Assembly: GCF_000014745.1 (NCBI RefSeq)
Contig: NC_008347.1
Coordinates: forward strand, 434,001-498,000
Direction of reading: 5' to 3'
DNA length: 64,000 bases
Source: Maricaulis maris MCS10
GTDB lineage: Bacteria; Pseudomonadota; Alphaproteobacteria; Caulobacterales; Maricaulaceae
Both the position numbers and the translations under genes were made by a program. Numbering within the stretch: position 1 is the stretch's first letter; the number at the start of each line of letters is the position of its first letter. Under the pieces are notes generated by a model. The model ran no database searches. It worked only from the letters and a program-made list of their open reading frames with translations, and had not been told where the DNA came from. Shown piece by piece: positions 51,705 through 61,045 of the stretch.

Positions 51705-54274
51705 ATCACCGCCTCACCCGCCGGTTCGCGCATGTTGTAGCTCGACGCCATGACCCGCCCATAGGCCCCGCCATTGGCGATCAGGATGATATCGCCTTCC
51801 TCGGTTTCCGGCATCAGGCGCTGGGCGCCGAGGCGGTCAGCGGTTTCGCAGATAGGACCGACGATATCGGCGACATAGGCCGGGCTCTCATCAAGCCGCG
51901 TCAGGTTGACGATCTCGTGACGCGCGCCGTACAGGGCCGGGCGGATGAGCGAGTTCATGCCGGTATTGATGCCGACAAAGCGCGCATCCGGCGTGTGTTT
52001 GAGCTGGGTCACGCGGGCCAGCAGTACGCCTGACTCGGCCGAGATATAGCGGCCCGGCTCGATCCAGAGCTGGTATTTCGGGTGCGCCGTCTTGAGGTCG
52101 GTCAGGACCTGGTCGAGCGCATCCATGTCGATCCGGCGGACGCCGGAGGCTTCATCGACCGAGAGACCGCCGCCGAGATCGAGGATTTCGACATCGGGCA
52201 TGTCGCGGGCGGTGTCCACCAGGAAGAGGCCGACACGGCGCCAGTGATCGGGATCGGAAATGCCCGAGCCGGAATGGACGTGCAGGCCATTGATGATGGC
52301 GCCGGCCTTCTTCGCGAGGTCGCGCGCCTCGACCAGCTCGTCGGCATGCAGGCCGAACTTGGCTTCCGGCCCGGCCGTGCGGACATGTTTGTGATGACCT
52401 TCCGGACGCTGGGGATTGATCCGCAGCGTGATCTTGCGGCCGGAAAAGATCTCCGGCCAGGCGCGCAGCGGGTGCAGACCGTCCAGGGTCAGGTGGATCC
52501 CCAACTCCAGCGCCTGGGCGTATTCCGCCCTGGGCGCGAAATTTGGGGTGAAGAGGATGCGGTCGACCGGCAGGTCCGGCACCGCCTTGCGGGCCGCCAT
52601 GACTTCATTGATCGAGACGCATTCCACGCCCAGCCCGGCTTCAACCGCGGTGCGGATCATGTCGGGATGGCCATTGGCCTTCATCGCATACCAGCCGCGA
52701 TCGAGGCCCTTGAGGCCGGCAACGGCCGAAGCGCGCGTTTTCACGGTCTCAAGGTCGTAGACATAGGTCGCGCCATCAACCGGGCAGAGATCGAGCAGGG
52801 CCTGACGCTTGGCGCGCCACCAGGTGCCGGTTCCCGCCGGGGCGGTCTCGGTCAGGTTTTCGCCGATCTCGCGCCAGGAGGGGCCGAAGGTCCTGTCCAT
52901 GGGCTTGGGCTGGATCAGCTGGTCGTGCAGGCGGCGGCAGAGCGGCTTGCCCTGGTCGCCATCGACGACGACGGTGAGATTGAGATCATTCGCCGCTTGG
53001 CTGACCAGCCGCACCGGATAATGGGCGAAGGCCTCCATGGCCGGGCCGAATTGGGCCAGAAGCGCGCGCACGCCGCGACCGACCAGGCTGACGGCGGCGC
53101 AATTCTCGATGATCTCGACGCGGGCGATCTGGGCCAGATCATCCTCCAGCGCGCCGAGCACGTCCGGGGTCAGGCCCGGATCATCATCCAGCGACACCGT
53201 GACCGAGGTTTCCGAGGTCGACACCAGGTCGATCGAGACGCCGTGACGGGCGAAGGGTTCGAAGGCTTTCGACAAAAAGCCGGAGGCGCGCCACATGCCG
53301 TCGGTTTCCAGCGTGATCAGGCGCACGCCCTGCTTGACCGAAACGGCTTTCAGGCGCGGCGCGTCCTCGGACGGATTGACCGAGATCGTCGTGCCGGACA
53401 TGTCCGGGCGGTGGGTGCACAAGACCTGCATCTCGATTCCGGCCTTGCGGACCGGCGAGATGGCCCGCGGATGCAGCACGCCGGCGCCCATCGAGGCCAG
53501 TTCCTGGGCTTCGGCATAGGCGAGGGAGCGGATCTGCCGGGCGGCGCCGGTCAGGCGCGGATCGGCGGAGAAGAAGCCGGGCACATCGGTCCAGATCTCG
53601 ATCCGTTCGGCGCCCAGCTTGGCCGCGAAATAACTGGCCGAGGTGTCCGACCCGCCGCGTCCCAAGAGCGCCGTGTCGCCATCCTCACGCCGGGCGATGA
53701 AGCCTTGCGTGACAATGACCGGCGGCAGCGCGGCGCACTGGCCCAGCAATCCGTCATCGCGATCATGCTCACAATCGACCGCCAGATAACCGCGCGCACC
53801 CGCGGCGGGCAGGGCGGCCAGGTGGTCACGGGCATCAAGCCAGATCGAGTCGGTGCCGCCCTTGGCCAGCCAGGCCTGGCCGAGGCGGGTCGCCATCAGC
53901 TCTCCCTGGGCCATGATGCGCGCTTTCAGGCGTGGCGAGGCATCGCCGGTGAGGGCGAGGCCGGCGCGCAGCCGGGTCAGCGCGTCGAAATGGTCGGCGA
54001 GGAGGTTGTTGCCGTCCACACCCAGCTCGTCGGCCAGCGTCAGATGGCGCGCCTTGATGGCGTCCAGCTCGGCTTCGCCCCCACCTTCGACGGCCCGGGC
54101 GACCAGCGTGTCGAGAAGGTTGGAGATGGTGGCGATGGCCGAATGCACCACGAAAACGCGCTTGCCTTCAGCCCGCACGGCTTCAATCCGTTTCGAGATC
54201 ACACGCCAATCAGCCAGCGATTTAACGCTGGTGCCGCCAAATTTCAGGACGACCCAATTTTGCGCATGTTCCAT
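51701..54274 (-). CDS. Bifunctional aspartate kinase / diaminopimelate decarboxylase
   Basis: An 857-residue fusion of the first and last enzymes of lysine synthesis. Aspartate kinase: KFGGTSV at 11-17, TQGFI and LGRGGSDTSA near 210, then ACT-type regulatory region (about 310-460). Diaminopimelate decarboxylase: YAMKANGHPD (PLP Lys about 531), HVHSGSGISDP, LDLGGGLSVDE, EPGRYISAES near 741, and GPICETADRLG (about 803). Both active sites look intact. Such fusions are known from Xanthomonas-type bacteria. Separate LysC and LysA are the norm in alphaproteobacteria, so this may be an additional copy. Confidence 0.95.
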   Translation of the reverse strand: MEHAQNWVVLKFGGTSVKSLADWRVISKRIEAVRAEGKRVFVVHSAIATISNLLDTLVARAVEGGGEAELDAIKARHLTLADELGVDGNNLLADHFDALTRLRAGLALTGDASPRLKARIMAQGELMATRLGQAWLAKGGTDSIWLDARDHLAALPAAGARGYLAVDCEHDRDDGLLGQCAALPPVIVTQGFIARREDGDTALLGRGGSDTSASYFAAKLGAERIEIWTDVPGFFSADPRLTGAARQIRSLAYAEAQELASMGAGVLHPRAISPVRKAGIEMQVLCTHRPDMSGTTISVNPSEDAPRLKAVSVKQGVRLITLETDGMWRASGFLSKAFEPFARHGVSIDLVSTSETSVTVSLDDDPGLTPDVLGALEDDLAQIARVEIIENCAAVSLVGRGVRALLAQFGPAMEAFAHYPVRLVSQAANDLNLTVVVDGDQGKPLCRRLHDQLIQPKPMDRTFGPSWREIGENLTETAPAGTGTWWRAKRQALLDLCPVDGATYVYDLETVKTRASAVAGLKGLDRGWYAMKANGHPDMIRTAVEAGLGVECVSINEVMAARKAVPDLPVDRILFTPNFAPRAEYAQALELGIHLTLDGLHPLRAWPEIFSGRKITLRINPQRPEGHHKHVRTAGPEAKFGLHADELVEARDLAKKAGAIINGLHVHSGSGISDPDHWRRVGLFLVDTARDMPDVEILDLGGGLSVDEASGVRRIDMDALDQVLTDLKTAHPKYQLWIEPGRYISAESGVLLARVTQLKHTPDARFVGINTGMNSLIRPALYGARHEIVNLTRLDESPAYVADIVGPICETADRLGAQRLMPETEEGDIILIANGGAYGRVMASSYNMREPAGEAVI

Positions 54275-54441
54275 GTTGAATTCTCCGTTCTGATGCCCGT
54301 GCCGGGCAACCGGCGTGCATATCCGCTAAGCGGCGCAAGGCCAATCTCTGATTACGATTGTCATGGAGTTTTGGCAGCCTGCATTTCCGGGACGCGGCTT
54401 TGCCCTTTATCCGGAGCGCAAAATCGGGCATGAGAGCGGCG

Positions 54442-55908
54442 ATGAAAAAAGACTATAAGGTCGCAAAGACACCCGCTGAAGCGGTGGAGCAACTCGAAGC
54501 GCTCTACCAGACGTCCGTTGAACGCCTCCAGACCGCGTTGAAAACCTTCCTTGATGGCGGACCGCCGCCGTCGGAAGCGACGCGAAAGTCGGGGGCTTTT
54601 GTTTATCCCGAACTGCGCGTGACCTATGAGCCGGACGGCCCGCCGCCGCCGATCAGCCGTGCTTTCGGCAAATTCACCGATACCGGGCTTTACGCCTCCA
54701 CCATCACCCATCCCGAGCTGTTTGCCGATTATCTGATCGAGCAGCTGACCCTTCTGGCCGACCAGTACGAGATCACCATCGAGACCGGGCCGTCGGAGAC
54801 GGAAATCCCCTTCTCCTATGTGCTCGACGGGGCCGATGATCTGGACATGGACGCGGCGTCGCCCGCCGAGCTGGTCCGCCACTTCCCCTATGCTGACCTG
54901 TCCAAGGTCAATGATGACCTGCCCAACGGGCTCAAGGTGATGCAGCAGGCGGCGGTCAAACCGCTCTCCCTGTTCGAGGCGCCCCGGGTCGATTATTCGC
55001 TGCAGCGGCTGCGCCACTACACCGGCACGCCTTATGAAGACACGCAGCAATTCATCCTGTTCACAAACTACCACCGCTATGTCGATGCCTTCACCGCTTG
55101 GGCGATCCGCCAGTTGAAGGAAGACAATCACTACGAGGCCTTCTCGGCGGCCGGCAATGTGCGCGTCGATGCCGATACGCCGAACGCCCATGCCGTGGTC
55201 GAGGGCGCGCCCTGGCGCCGCTTCCAGATGCCGGCCTACCACCTGATCGCTCCGGGCGGTCGCGGCATCACCCTGGTCAATATCGGCGTCGGCCCGTCCA
55301 ACGCCAAGACCATCACCGACCATCTCGCCGTGCTGCGTCCGCAGTGCTGGTTGATGATCGGCCATTGCGGCGGGCTGCGTCACTCGCAGCGCCTGGGTGA
55401 TTATGTGCTGGCCCACGCCTATCTGCGCTATGATGCGGTGCTGGACGAGGACCTGCCGCTGGAAGTCCCGATCCCGCCGATCGCCGAGATCCAGATCGCG
55501 CTGGAACAGGGGGTCGCCTCGGTCTCCGGCGATAATCGCGAAGCGCTGAAAGCGCGCCTGCGCACCGGTACCGTCGCCACCTATGCCGACCGGAACTGGG
55601 AGCTGCGCTACGCGGCCCAGGCGCGGCGCATCAACCAGTCACGCGCCATCGCCGTCGACATGGAATCGGCCACGATCGCTGCCAATGGCCTGCGCCTGCG
55701 GGTGCCCTATGGCACGCTACTCTGCGTCTCCGACAAGCCGTTGCATGGTGAGCTGAAACTGCCGGGTGCGGCCAACCTCTTCTACCAACGCTCAGTGTCC
55801 GAACATCTGGCCGCGGGGATCGAGACCATCGAGATCCTGAAACGCGATGAGGGCGAGGCCCTGCATTCGCGCAAATTGCGCAGTTTTGACGAGCCGCCGT
55901 TCAGGTAG
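54442..55908 (+). CDS. amn: AMP nucleosidase
   Basis: 488 residues that hydrolyse AMP to adenine and ribose 5-phosphate. An N-terminal AMP-nucleosidase domain (about 10-180; RVTYEPDGPPPPISRAFGKF) is followed by a phosphorylase-type domain (about 275-470) with NIGVGPSNAKTITDHLAVLRP, MIGHCGGLRHSQRLGDYVLA, and MESATIAANGLRLRVPYGTLLCVSDKPLHGE. ATG 54442 gives MKKDYKVAKTP; starts at 54358 or 54430 are possible but have no better ribosome site. It is divergent from lysC-lysA. Confidence 0.94.
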   Translation: MKKDYKVAKTPAEAVEQLEALYQTSVERLQTALKTFLDGGPPPSEATRKSGAFVYPELRVTYEPDGPPPPISRAFGKFTDTGLYASTITHPELFADYLIEQLTLLADQYEITIETGPSETEIPFSYVLDGADDLDMDAASPAELVRHFPYADLSKVNDDLPNGLKVMQQAAVKPLSLFEAPRVDYSLQRLRHYTGTPYEDTQQFILFTNYHRYVDAFTAWAIRQLKEDNHYEAFSAAGNVRVDADTPNAHAVVEGAPWRRFQMPAYHLIAPGGRGITLVNIGVGPSNAKTITDHLAVLRPQCWLMIGHCGGLRHSQRLGDYVLAHAYLRYDAVLDEDLPLEVPIPPIAEIQIALEQGVASVSGDNREALKARLRTGTVATYADRNWELRYAAQARRINQSRAIAVDMESATIAANGLRLRVPYGTLLCVSDKPLHGELKLPGAANLFYQRSVSEHLAAGIETIEILKRDEGEALHSRKLRSFDEPPFR

Positions 55909-55922
55909 GGTGGTGACCGACA

Positions 55923-55959
55923 CCGCTTTTCCTCCCCATGCCATGGGGAGGAAAAGCGG
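55923..55959. terminator. Perfect 18-bp palindrome after amn
   Basis: CCGCTTTTCCTCCCCATG and its exact reverse complement are separated by one base, starting 14 bases past the amn stop. No T-run follows. It may terminate transcription or be a repeat-type palindrome. Confidence 0.6.
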
Positions 55960-56003
55960 GGCTGGTTTTGGGGTTTAAACCCGGCGCCTTGGCGCACACC
56001 CGT

Positions 56004-56134
56004 CCATACACCGCTTGCCGAGAGTTCGCCGTATCCGCTTCTTGAGCTCAAGGGGCTTGCCCGCGGAGCGGCGCCTGCGGCGCCCTTGACCTCAAGAAGC
56101 GGATACGGCCCGCTAGCTGACAAGCGATCTATGG
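56004..56134. repeat. Palindromic intergenic element, copy B (inverted relative to copy A)
   Basis: A 131-base relative of 47266-47399 in opposite orientation, with the same CCATA...TATGG ends. The 26-base arms are 56029-56054 and 56083-56108. Its arms keep pairing, with the same single mismatch, although three arm positions and one inner-stem position differ from copy A. Confidence 0.8.
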
Positions 56135-56276
56135 ATCAAGCCGCGCCTGGCGCAAATATTCAAGACGCCGGCCCGGCGCTCACCGTCATAAACAGGGGGA
56201 CGCACAACGCACGCGTCCTGTTGTTGTCCGACGGCAATTCTGCATAGTTTCGTCTGAAACAGCACCGGACCTGCTC

Positions 56277-56909
56277 ATGTCGACACACTCATCCCCCTTC
56301 CTGCCGTCCTGGCTTGGCCGCGCCCTTGTCGAGGGACTGTTGATCCTGTTCGCCGTCGTGCTCGGCTTTATCGTCAATGAATGGCGCGAGGATGTGGCCG
56401 ATCAACGTGCTGCCGAGGCGGCGATGGGGCGTGTGGTGGCCGAGATCGAGGCCAATATCGAGGCGCTGGAAGATGTTGTCGCCTATCACGAAGAAGTGGT
56501 CGAACGGATCGGTGCGCGGGTGGCTGAGATCGAAGCATCGCCAGAGCCGGTCGAGAGCGTGTTGTTTGACGAGTTTCCGCGGGTCCTGCCGCGCGGGGTC
56601 AATGCGCCCGGCCTGTCCCGCTTCGCCTGGGAACATGCCCAGCAACACGGCCGGCTGAACGTGTTGCCCTATGAGCGCGTGTCGGAAGTCGCCCGCATTT
56701 ATGAAATGCAAGCCTATGGTGTCGAATCGACCTGGCGTCAGATCGTCGATCTGCTGTTTTCCGGCCCCCAGATCATGAGCAGCCAGGACCTCGTGCCCAG
56801 CCTGCGTTTCACCCAGATCGGCTTTACCGAACTGGCCTCGCAGGAACGCTTCCTGATCAATCAATATCAGCGACTTCTGGTCGAAATGGGTGAGGCCGAG
56901 CAGGGGTGA
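56277..56909 (+). CDS. Single-pass membrane protein with coiled coil, unknown function
   Basis: 210 residues. A membrane helix near the N-terminus (about 15-34, LVEGLLILFAVVLGFIVNEWRED) is followed by a heptad-like helix (about 40-85, RVVAEIEANIEALEDVVAYHEEVVERIGARVAEIE) and a helical C-terminal domain. The 'VLGF-VNEWRED' border is shared by a broad family of DUF6090-like anchored proteins. No catalytic motif is seen. Start at ATG 56277; the upstream gap holds copy B of the palindromic element. Confidence 0.75.
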   Translation: MSTHSSPFLPSWLGRALVEGLLILFAVVLGFIVNEWREDVADQRAAEAAMGRVVAEIEANIEALEDVVAYHEEVVERIGARVAEIEASPEPVESVLFDEFPRVLPRGVNAPGLSRFAWEHAQQHGRLNVLPYERVSEVARIYEMQAYGVESTWRQIVDLLFSGPQIMSSQDLVPSLRFTQIGFTELASQERFLINQYQRLLVEMGEAEQG

Positions 56910-57003
56910 GTCTGGCAGATCCGTTGGCCGGTCATTCGGGATAGACCGCAAATTGTCGGCGACCTCTCTTGCCGCCCCGGCTGCGATTGCGTACCTCCGG
57001 AGC

Positions 57004-57774
57004 ATGACACGCATCACATCGCTCGAGGGCGTCCACAATTTCCGGCATTTCCACGGCTATGACGGCCTGGATGGTGCGCGCGTGAAGGACGGGCTTTATC
57101 GCTCGGGCCACTTCTCCCGTGCCAGTGCTCCTGACTGGGATCATATCGGCGGGCTGGGCATCCAGGTCGTGGCCGATCTGCGCAAGCCCCGTGAGCGCAC
57201 CAATGAACCGTCCAACTGGCCCGACCCGATTGCCCCGCGCGTGCTGGCGTCTGACAAGGGCGATACAGGCGAGCCGCCGCATCTGCGTTTCCTGCGCACC
57301 GGCGTGCACACGACCGAAGGCGTGCGGGACTACATGCTCTCAGCCTATCGCCGCATTCCAATGGAAGCGGGCAATATGGACGTCTATCGCGATGCCTACC
57401 GGGCCCTGGCGACGGGCGATGCCGAAGCCGGCTTCCTGGTGCATTGCGCCGCCGGCAAGGACCGGACCGGGATTTTCTGCGCCATCATTCTCGACGAGCT
57501 GGGCGTTGATGCCGACACTGTCATTGCCGATTATGAGATGACCAACCAGGCGGTCGATTTCGACGCCATCATTCCGCGTATCCGCGAACGCGTGCTGGCC
57601 GATTACGGCCAGGCCATGGAGCCGGCCATGATGCGCACCTTCCTGGGCGTTGATGGCGATTATCTGCGTCAGGCCTTCGAGGTGATGGGCGGGGTCGATC
57701 ACTATGTGCGCGACCATCTGGGCATTGATGAGCACGAGCGGGATGCGCTGCGTGCGCGCTGGCTGACGGGCTAG
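57004..57774 (+). CDS. Tyrosine-specific protein phosphatase (dual-specificity-like)
   Basis: 256 residues with the Cys-phosphatase loop VHCAAGKDRTG (Cys about residue 147, Arg 152), the N-terminal NFRHFHGYDG motif typical of bacterial Ptp/IphP-like enzymes, and LYRSGHFSR. The Lys-Asp in the loop (GKDRTG) is shared with enzymes that also use phosphoinositides or phosphoserine. ATG 57004 is chosen over an upstream 38-codon extension that reads as non-protein. Followed 13 bases later by pabB. Confidence 0.9.
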   Translation: MTRITSLEGVHNFRHFHGYDGLDGARVKDGLYRSGHFSRASAPDWDHIGGLGIQVVADLRKPRERTNEPSNWPDPIAPRVLASDKGDTGEPPHLRFLRTGVHTTEGVRDYMLSAYRRIPMEAGNMDVYRDAYRALATGDAEAGFLVHCAAGKDRTGIFCAIILDELGVDADTVIADYEMTNQAVDFDAIIPRIRERVLADYGQAMEPAMMRTFLGVDGDYLRQAFEVMGGVDHYVRDHLGIDEHERDALRARWLTG

Positions 57775-57787
57775 GCCGGCGCGCCCG

Positions 57788-59092
57788 ATGGCGGTCTCCC
57801 GACATGACATTTCCCTGGCCTGGCGTGACCCGGTCACGGTGTTCGCGCCATGGAGTGACCAGTCCCGGGCGCTGCTTTTGCATGACGGGCGGCAACACAG
57901 GGCGCGCCTCTTTGTCTCGCCGGACCAGGTCCTGTCTGGTGAGGGCCGTGACGGTTTTGACCGGCTCGCGACGGCAGCGCGGCGCGCTGGCGGCATGTGG
58001 GCCGGGCTGCTGGGCTACGACCTTGCTGCCGCCTTCGAGCGTCTTCCCCATCTCGACCCGCGCTGGCCGCCCCTGGCGATGGCCCACTATCCGGCCTGGG
58101 CCGAGTTTGACCGGTTGGCGGGCACGCTTGTCGTGCGTGGAAATACGCGGCAGGCGGTGGAGGTGCTGGCCGGCGCGATAGAGGCGGCCGCCGAGCCAGC
58201 CGAGCCAGCCGAGTCACCCGTTCCGGCCGGACGCGCCGACTGGTCGCCGCGCTGGGATCGCGACACCTATCTCGCGGCAGCGCGCAAGGCCCGCGATTAT
58301 GTGCATGCCGGCGATGTCTTCCAGGTCAACCTGTCGCAAGCCTTCGATGTTTGTCTCGATCCGGCAGACACGCCCTGGCAGGCCTTCCGGCGATTGTGCG
58401 TCAGCTCGCCGGCACCGCACGCCGCCTATTTCTGTCTGGACCCGGACCGGGTCGTGCTGACCAATTCGCCCGAGCGTTTCCTGCGGGTCGATGGCGGACG
58501 GGTCGAGGCGCGACCGATCAAGGGCACGCGGCGCCGATCTGCCGATCCGGCCGAGGACAAGGCCTTGGCCGCTGAATTGTCAGCCAGCGCCAAGGACCGG
58601 GCGGAAAACCTGATGATCGTCGATTTGATGCGCAATGACCTGTCGCGGGTCTGCCGCCCCGGCTCGGTCCGGGTGCCGGCTCTGTGCGACATTGAGAGCT
58701 ATGCCAATGTCCATCATCTGGTTTCCGTGGTCGAAGGCGAGCTGGCGGGCGAGCGCGATGTTTTCGATCTTCTGGCTGCCAGCTTCCCGCCCGGATCGAT
58801 TACCGGTGCGCCCAAGGTGCGGGCCATGGAAATCATCGCCGAACTGGAGGGCGAGCCGCGCGGTGCCTATTGCGGCGCGCTGGGCTGGATCGATTGCGAC
58901 AGCGGCGATATGGACCTCAATGTCATGATCCGGACGGCAGCCCTGCGGAAAGATGCAGAGGGCCGCAACTGGCGGGCCAGCCTGCGGTCTGGCGGTGGCA
59001 TCGTCGCCGACAGCGATCCGGTCTCGGAGTATGAGGAAACACTGACCAAGGTATCGGCGTTGCGCCGGGCGCTGGGAGCGGGGGAGCCATGA
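57788..59092 (+). CDS. pabB: Aminodeoxychorismate synthase component I
   Basis: A 434-residue chorismate-binding enzyme making 4-amino-4-deoxychorismate for folate. Core motifs: HAGDVFQVNLSQAF, SPERFLRV, ARPIKGTRRRS (the PIKGT active-site Lys signature of PabB/TrpE, near 240), ENLMIVDLMRNDLSRVC, SFPPGSITGAPKVRAME and SGGGIVADSDP near the end. Ammonia must come from a PabA glutaminase elsewhere. Overlaps pabC by four bases (ATGA). Confidence 0.93.
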   Translation: MAVSRHDISLAWRDPVTVFAPWSDQSRALLLHDGRQHRARLFVSPDQVLSGEGRDGFDRLATAARRAGGMWAGLLGYDLAAAFERLPHLDPRWPPLAMAHYPAWAEFDRLAGTLVVRGNTRQAVEVLAGAIEAAAEPAEPAESPVPAGRADWSPRWDRDTYLAAARKARDYVHAGDVFQVNLSQAFDVCLDPADTPWQAFRRLCVSSPAPHAAYFCLDPDRVVLTNSPERFLRVDGGRVEARPIKGTRRRSADPAEDKALAAELSASAKDRAENLMIVDLMRNDLSRVCRPGSVRVPALCDIESYANVHHLVSVVEGELAGERDVFDLLAASFPPGSITGAPKVRAMEIIAELEGEPRGAYCGALGWIDCDSGDMDLNVMIRTAALRKDAEGRNWRASLRSGGGIVADSDPVSEYEETLTKVSALRRALGAGEP

Positions 59093-59889
59093 CGGGTATC
59101 GCCTTCAAGGACGGGGACTGGCTGGAAACCGGGCAGACCGGATGGGCGCTGGCGGACCGCGGCGTCCTGCTGGGCGATGGCCTGTTCGAAACCCTGCATG
59201 TGATCAGGGGCAAGGTCGTCCGGCTCGACCGCCACATGGCGCGACTGACCCGCAGTGCGGCCGAGCTGGGCCTGCCGGGGCCACGTGACGGTGACAGTAT
59301 CGCCGAGCTGGTCGCTGAACTGGTCGCCCGCAATGCCCTGAAGGACGCCATTGTGCGCCTGACCCTCACGGCGGGACCCGGGCTGCGCGGGTTGGAGCGA
59401 CCGGAGGAGCTGGTTCCCTCACTGACCCTGACCGCCGCACCGCGGCTGGCGCCGCCGGCCTCGATCCGTCTGGCGCTCAGTGAAGTCCGGCGCTCGCCGG
59501 CCAGCCTCGCCGCGCGTCACAAGACACTCTCTTACATGGACAACATCCAGGCCCGGCGGCAGGCGCGCGGGCAGGGGGCCGACATGGCCTTGCTGCTGGA
59601 TACGCGCGGCAATGTGTCCGGGTGTGATTGCGCCAATGTGTTCTGGCTCATTGGCGGCGAGGTCTACACGCCGGCTACCGCCTGCGGCGTGCTGGCCGGA
59701 ACCGTGCGGGCCGAGATCGTGGACTCGATGCCGGTCGAGACCGGCGCCTTCGGGCTGGATGTGCTGGAGGGTGCCGAAGCGGTGTTCGTCACCAATGCCG
59801 CTTTCGGCGCGGTGCCGGTGACCGAGCTGGACGGGCGACCGCTGGGATCCGGTGAGTTGCCGGCCCGGATCCGGGCTCTCTTCGCCTAG
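59089..59889 (+). CDS. pabC: Aminodeoxychorismate lyase (class IV PLP aminotransferase fold)
   Basis: 266 residues: DRGVLLGDGLFETLHVIRGKVVRLDRHMARL near the N-terminus, catalytic Lys in ARHKTLSYMDNIQARRQA (about residue 144), and GNVSGCDCANVFWLIGGEVYTPA. The lyase removes pyruvate from aminodeoxychorismate to give 4-aminobenzoate. The coupling to pabB supports this over a branched-chain or D-amino-acid aminotransferase. Convergent four-base overlap with the TadG-like gene. Confidence 0.9.
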   Translation: MTGIAFKDGDWLETGQTGWALADRGVLLGDGLFETLHVIRGKVVRLDRHMARLTRSAAELGLPGPRDGDSIAELVAELVARNALKDAIVRLTLTAGPGLRGLERPEELVPSLTLTAAPRLAPPASIRLALSEVRRSPASLAARHKTLSYMDNIQARRQARGQGADMALLLDTRGNVSGCDCANVFWLIGGEVYTPATACGVLAGTVRAEIVDSMPVETGAFGLDVLEGAEAVFVTNAAFGAVPVTELDGRPLGSGELPARIRALFA

Positions 59890-60437
59890 CTGCGCGACAC
59901 CACGATCGAGCGGCGCGGGCGCAGGTAAAAGATTTCCGAGATATCGAAGTGATTGACGCCGAGCTCGCCGAACATCGTCTCATAGCGGTACTCGACCTCG
60001 ACCATGATCACCGAGCGATTGCGTTCCAGCACACCGTCCGGAACCGATATCGCGCTGCCCTCGGCATAGGGCGACATGCCCGAGGCATCGGACCATTGCA
60101 CTTCGACATCGCCGCCCGAGTCCATCAGGATTGAAGTGATCCGGATTTCCAGGGGAGTGGGGTCGAACGGCGCGACAATCACGGCGCCTGCATTGAGGAT
60201 GTCGGTGATCTCGTCATCTGTGATCACGTCGTCCTGGGCAACCAGGTCGGCCAGGGCGCTGGAGATGGACGTGATCTTGCGGTCGATCGACAGGGCCAGG
60301 CTGACCTCGACCGAGCCGAGATAGAGCAGGATCATGAAGGGGGCGATCAGCGCGAACTCCACGGCTGACACGCCGCGGCGGTCCCCGCCAAAGCGACGCA
60401 GGAAGCCTGTCAGGGGGCGGGCGAGTGATCTAATCAT
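59886..60437 (-). CDS. TadE/TadG-like pilus assembly protein
   Basis: 183 residues. A basic N-terminus and the pseudopilin-like segment RRGVSAVEFALIAPFMILLYLGSVEVSLA (Glu at +5 after Gly) are followed by a periplasmic domain ending YEVMFGEL-type sequence and SEIFYLRPR. Pseudopilins of this class help assemble Flp/Tad pili. It is translationally linked to the upstream TadE-like gene (eight-base overlap). Confidence 0.82.
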   Translation of the reverse strand: MIRSLARPLTGFLRRFGGDRRGVSAVEFALIAPFMILLYLGSVEVSLALSIDRKITSISSALADLVAQDDVITDDEITDILNAGAVIVAPFDPTPLEIRITSILMDSGGDVEVQWSDASGMSPYAEGSAISVPDGVLERNRSVIMVEVEYRYETMFGELGVNHFDISEIFYLRPRRSIVVSRS

Positions 60438-60987
60438 CGAAGGGCTCGTTGCGGAAAACCGTCGCCGAGGTGATGAGACGCTGATTGTGCTCCATGTTGG
60501 AAAGGGCGCCGCCGAAATTCGGCGTCATCAATGACCAGCGGTAGAAGACACGCACCAGGACAATGTCGCCGGCATCGCCGGGTTCCCAACCGAAATCACC
60601 GGTGTCCATCGATCCATCTTCCTGGATCGGGCTGGATTGATCGACAGTGTCAAAATCCTCGAACACCTGGACGTCGATTTCCAGATTGTCGCAATTGGCG
60701 ACAGCCTCGATGAGTTCACAGACTTCCTGACGGAAGCCGGCTTGTGACATGCCGCCGGTCTGGGCTTCGCCGGTGCGGATTTTCCGGGCCGACTCCAGCA
60801 CTGCATTCTCCAGCACCGTGCCGGTGAAGAAGACCGCTGCGATCTCGATCATGGCGAACAGGAGCAGGAAGAACGGCGCGCCGATCATCGCGAACTCGAC
60901 CGCGGTCGCACCGGATCGCGCCCGCACGAAACGCGCAATGCGGGATGCGGGCTGGTTCGTGGATGGCGTGACTGACGCGCGGGTCAT
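60430..60987 (-). CDS. TadE-like pseudopilin
   Basis: 185 residues starting MTRASVTPSTNQPASRIARF. The processing-type motif RSGATAVEFAMIGAPFFLLLFAMIEIAAVFF (Gly, then Glu at +5) is typical of TadE. A Cys pair in EVCELIEAVANCDN and a C-terminal periplasmic domain follow. ATG 60987 is chosen; the longer upstream frame runs over the intergenic spacer and the next gene. Forms a minus-strand unit with the TadG-like gene. Confidence 0.82.
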   Translation of the reverse strand: MTRASVTPSTNQPASRIARFVRARSGATAVEFAMIGAPFFLLLFAMIEIAAVFFTGTVLENAVLESARKIRTGEAQTGGMSQAGFRQEVCELIEAVANCDNLEIDVQVFEDFDTVDQSSPIQEDGSMDTGDFGWEPGDAGDIVLVRVFYRWSLMTPNFGGALSNMEHNQRLITSATVFRNEPFDD

Positions 60988-61045
60988 GACGGGGTGCCCT
61001 TCAGGGGTCCGGCCAGGGAGCGGACCGTGTTGAGTGTTGTGTCGC

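Noticed and set aside
52082-54433. 783-codon frame antisense to lysC-lysA
   Set aside because: The minus strand encodes two complete enzyme domains. The plus frame is a Gly/Arg/Asp-rich shadow and runs into the amn promoter.
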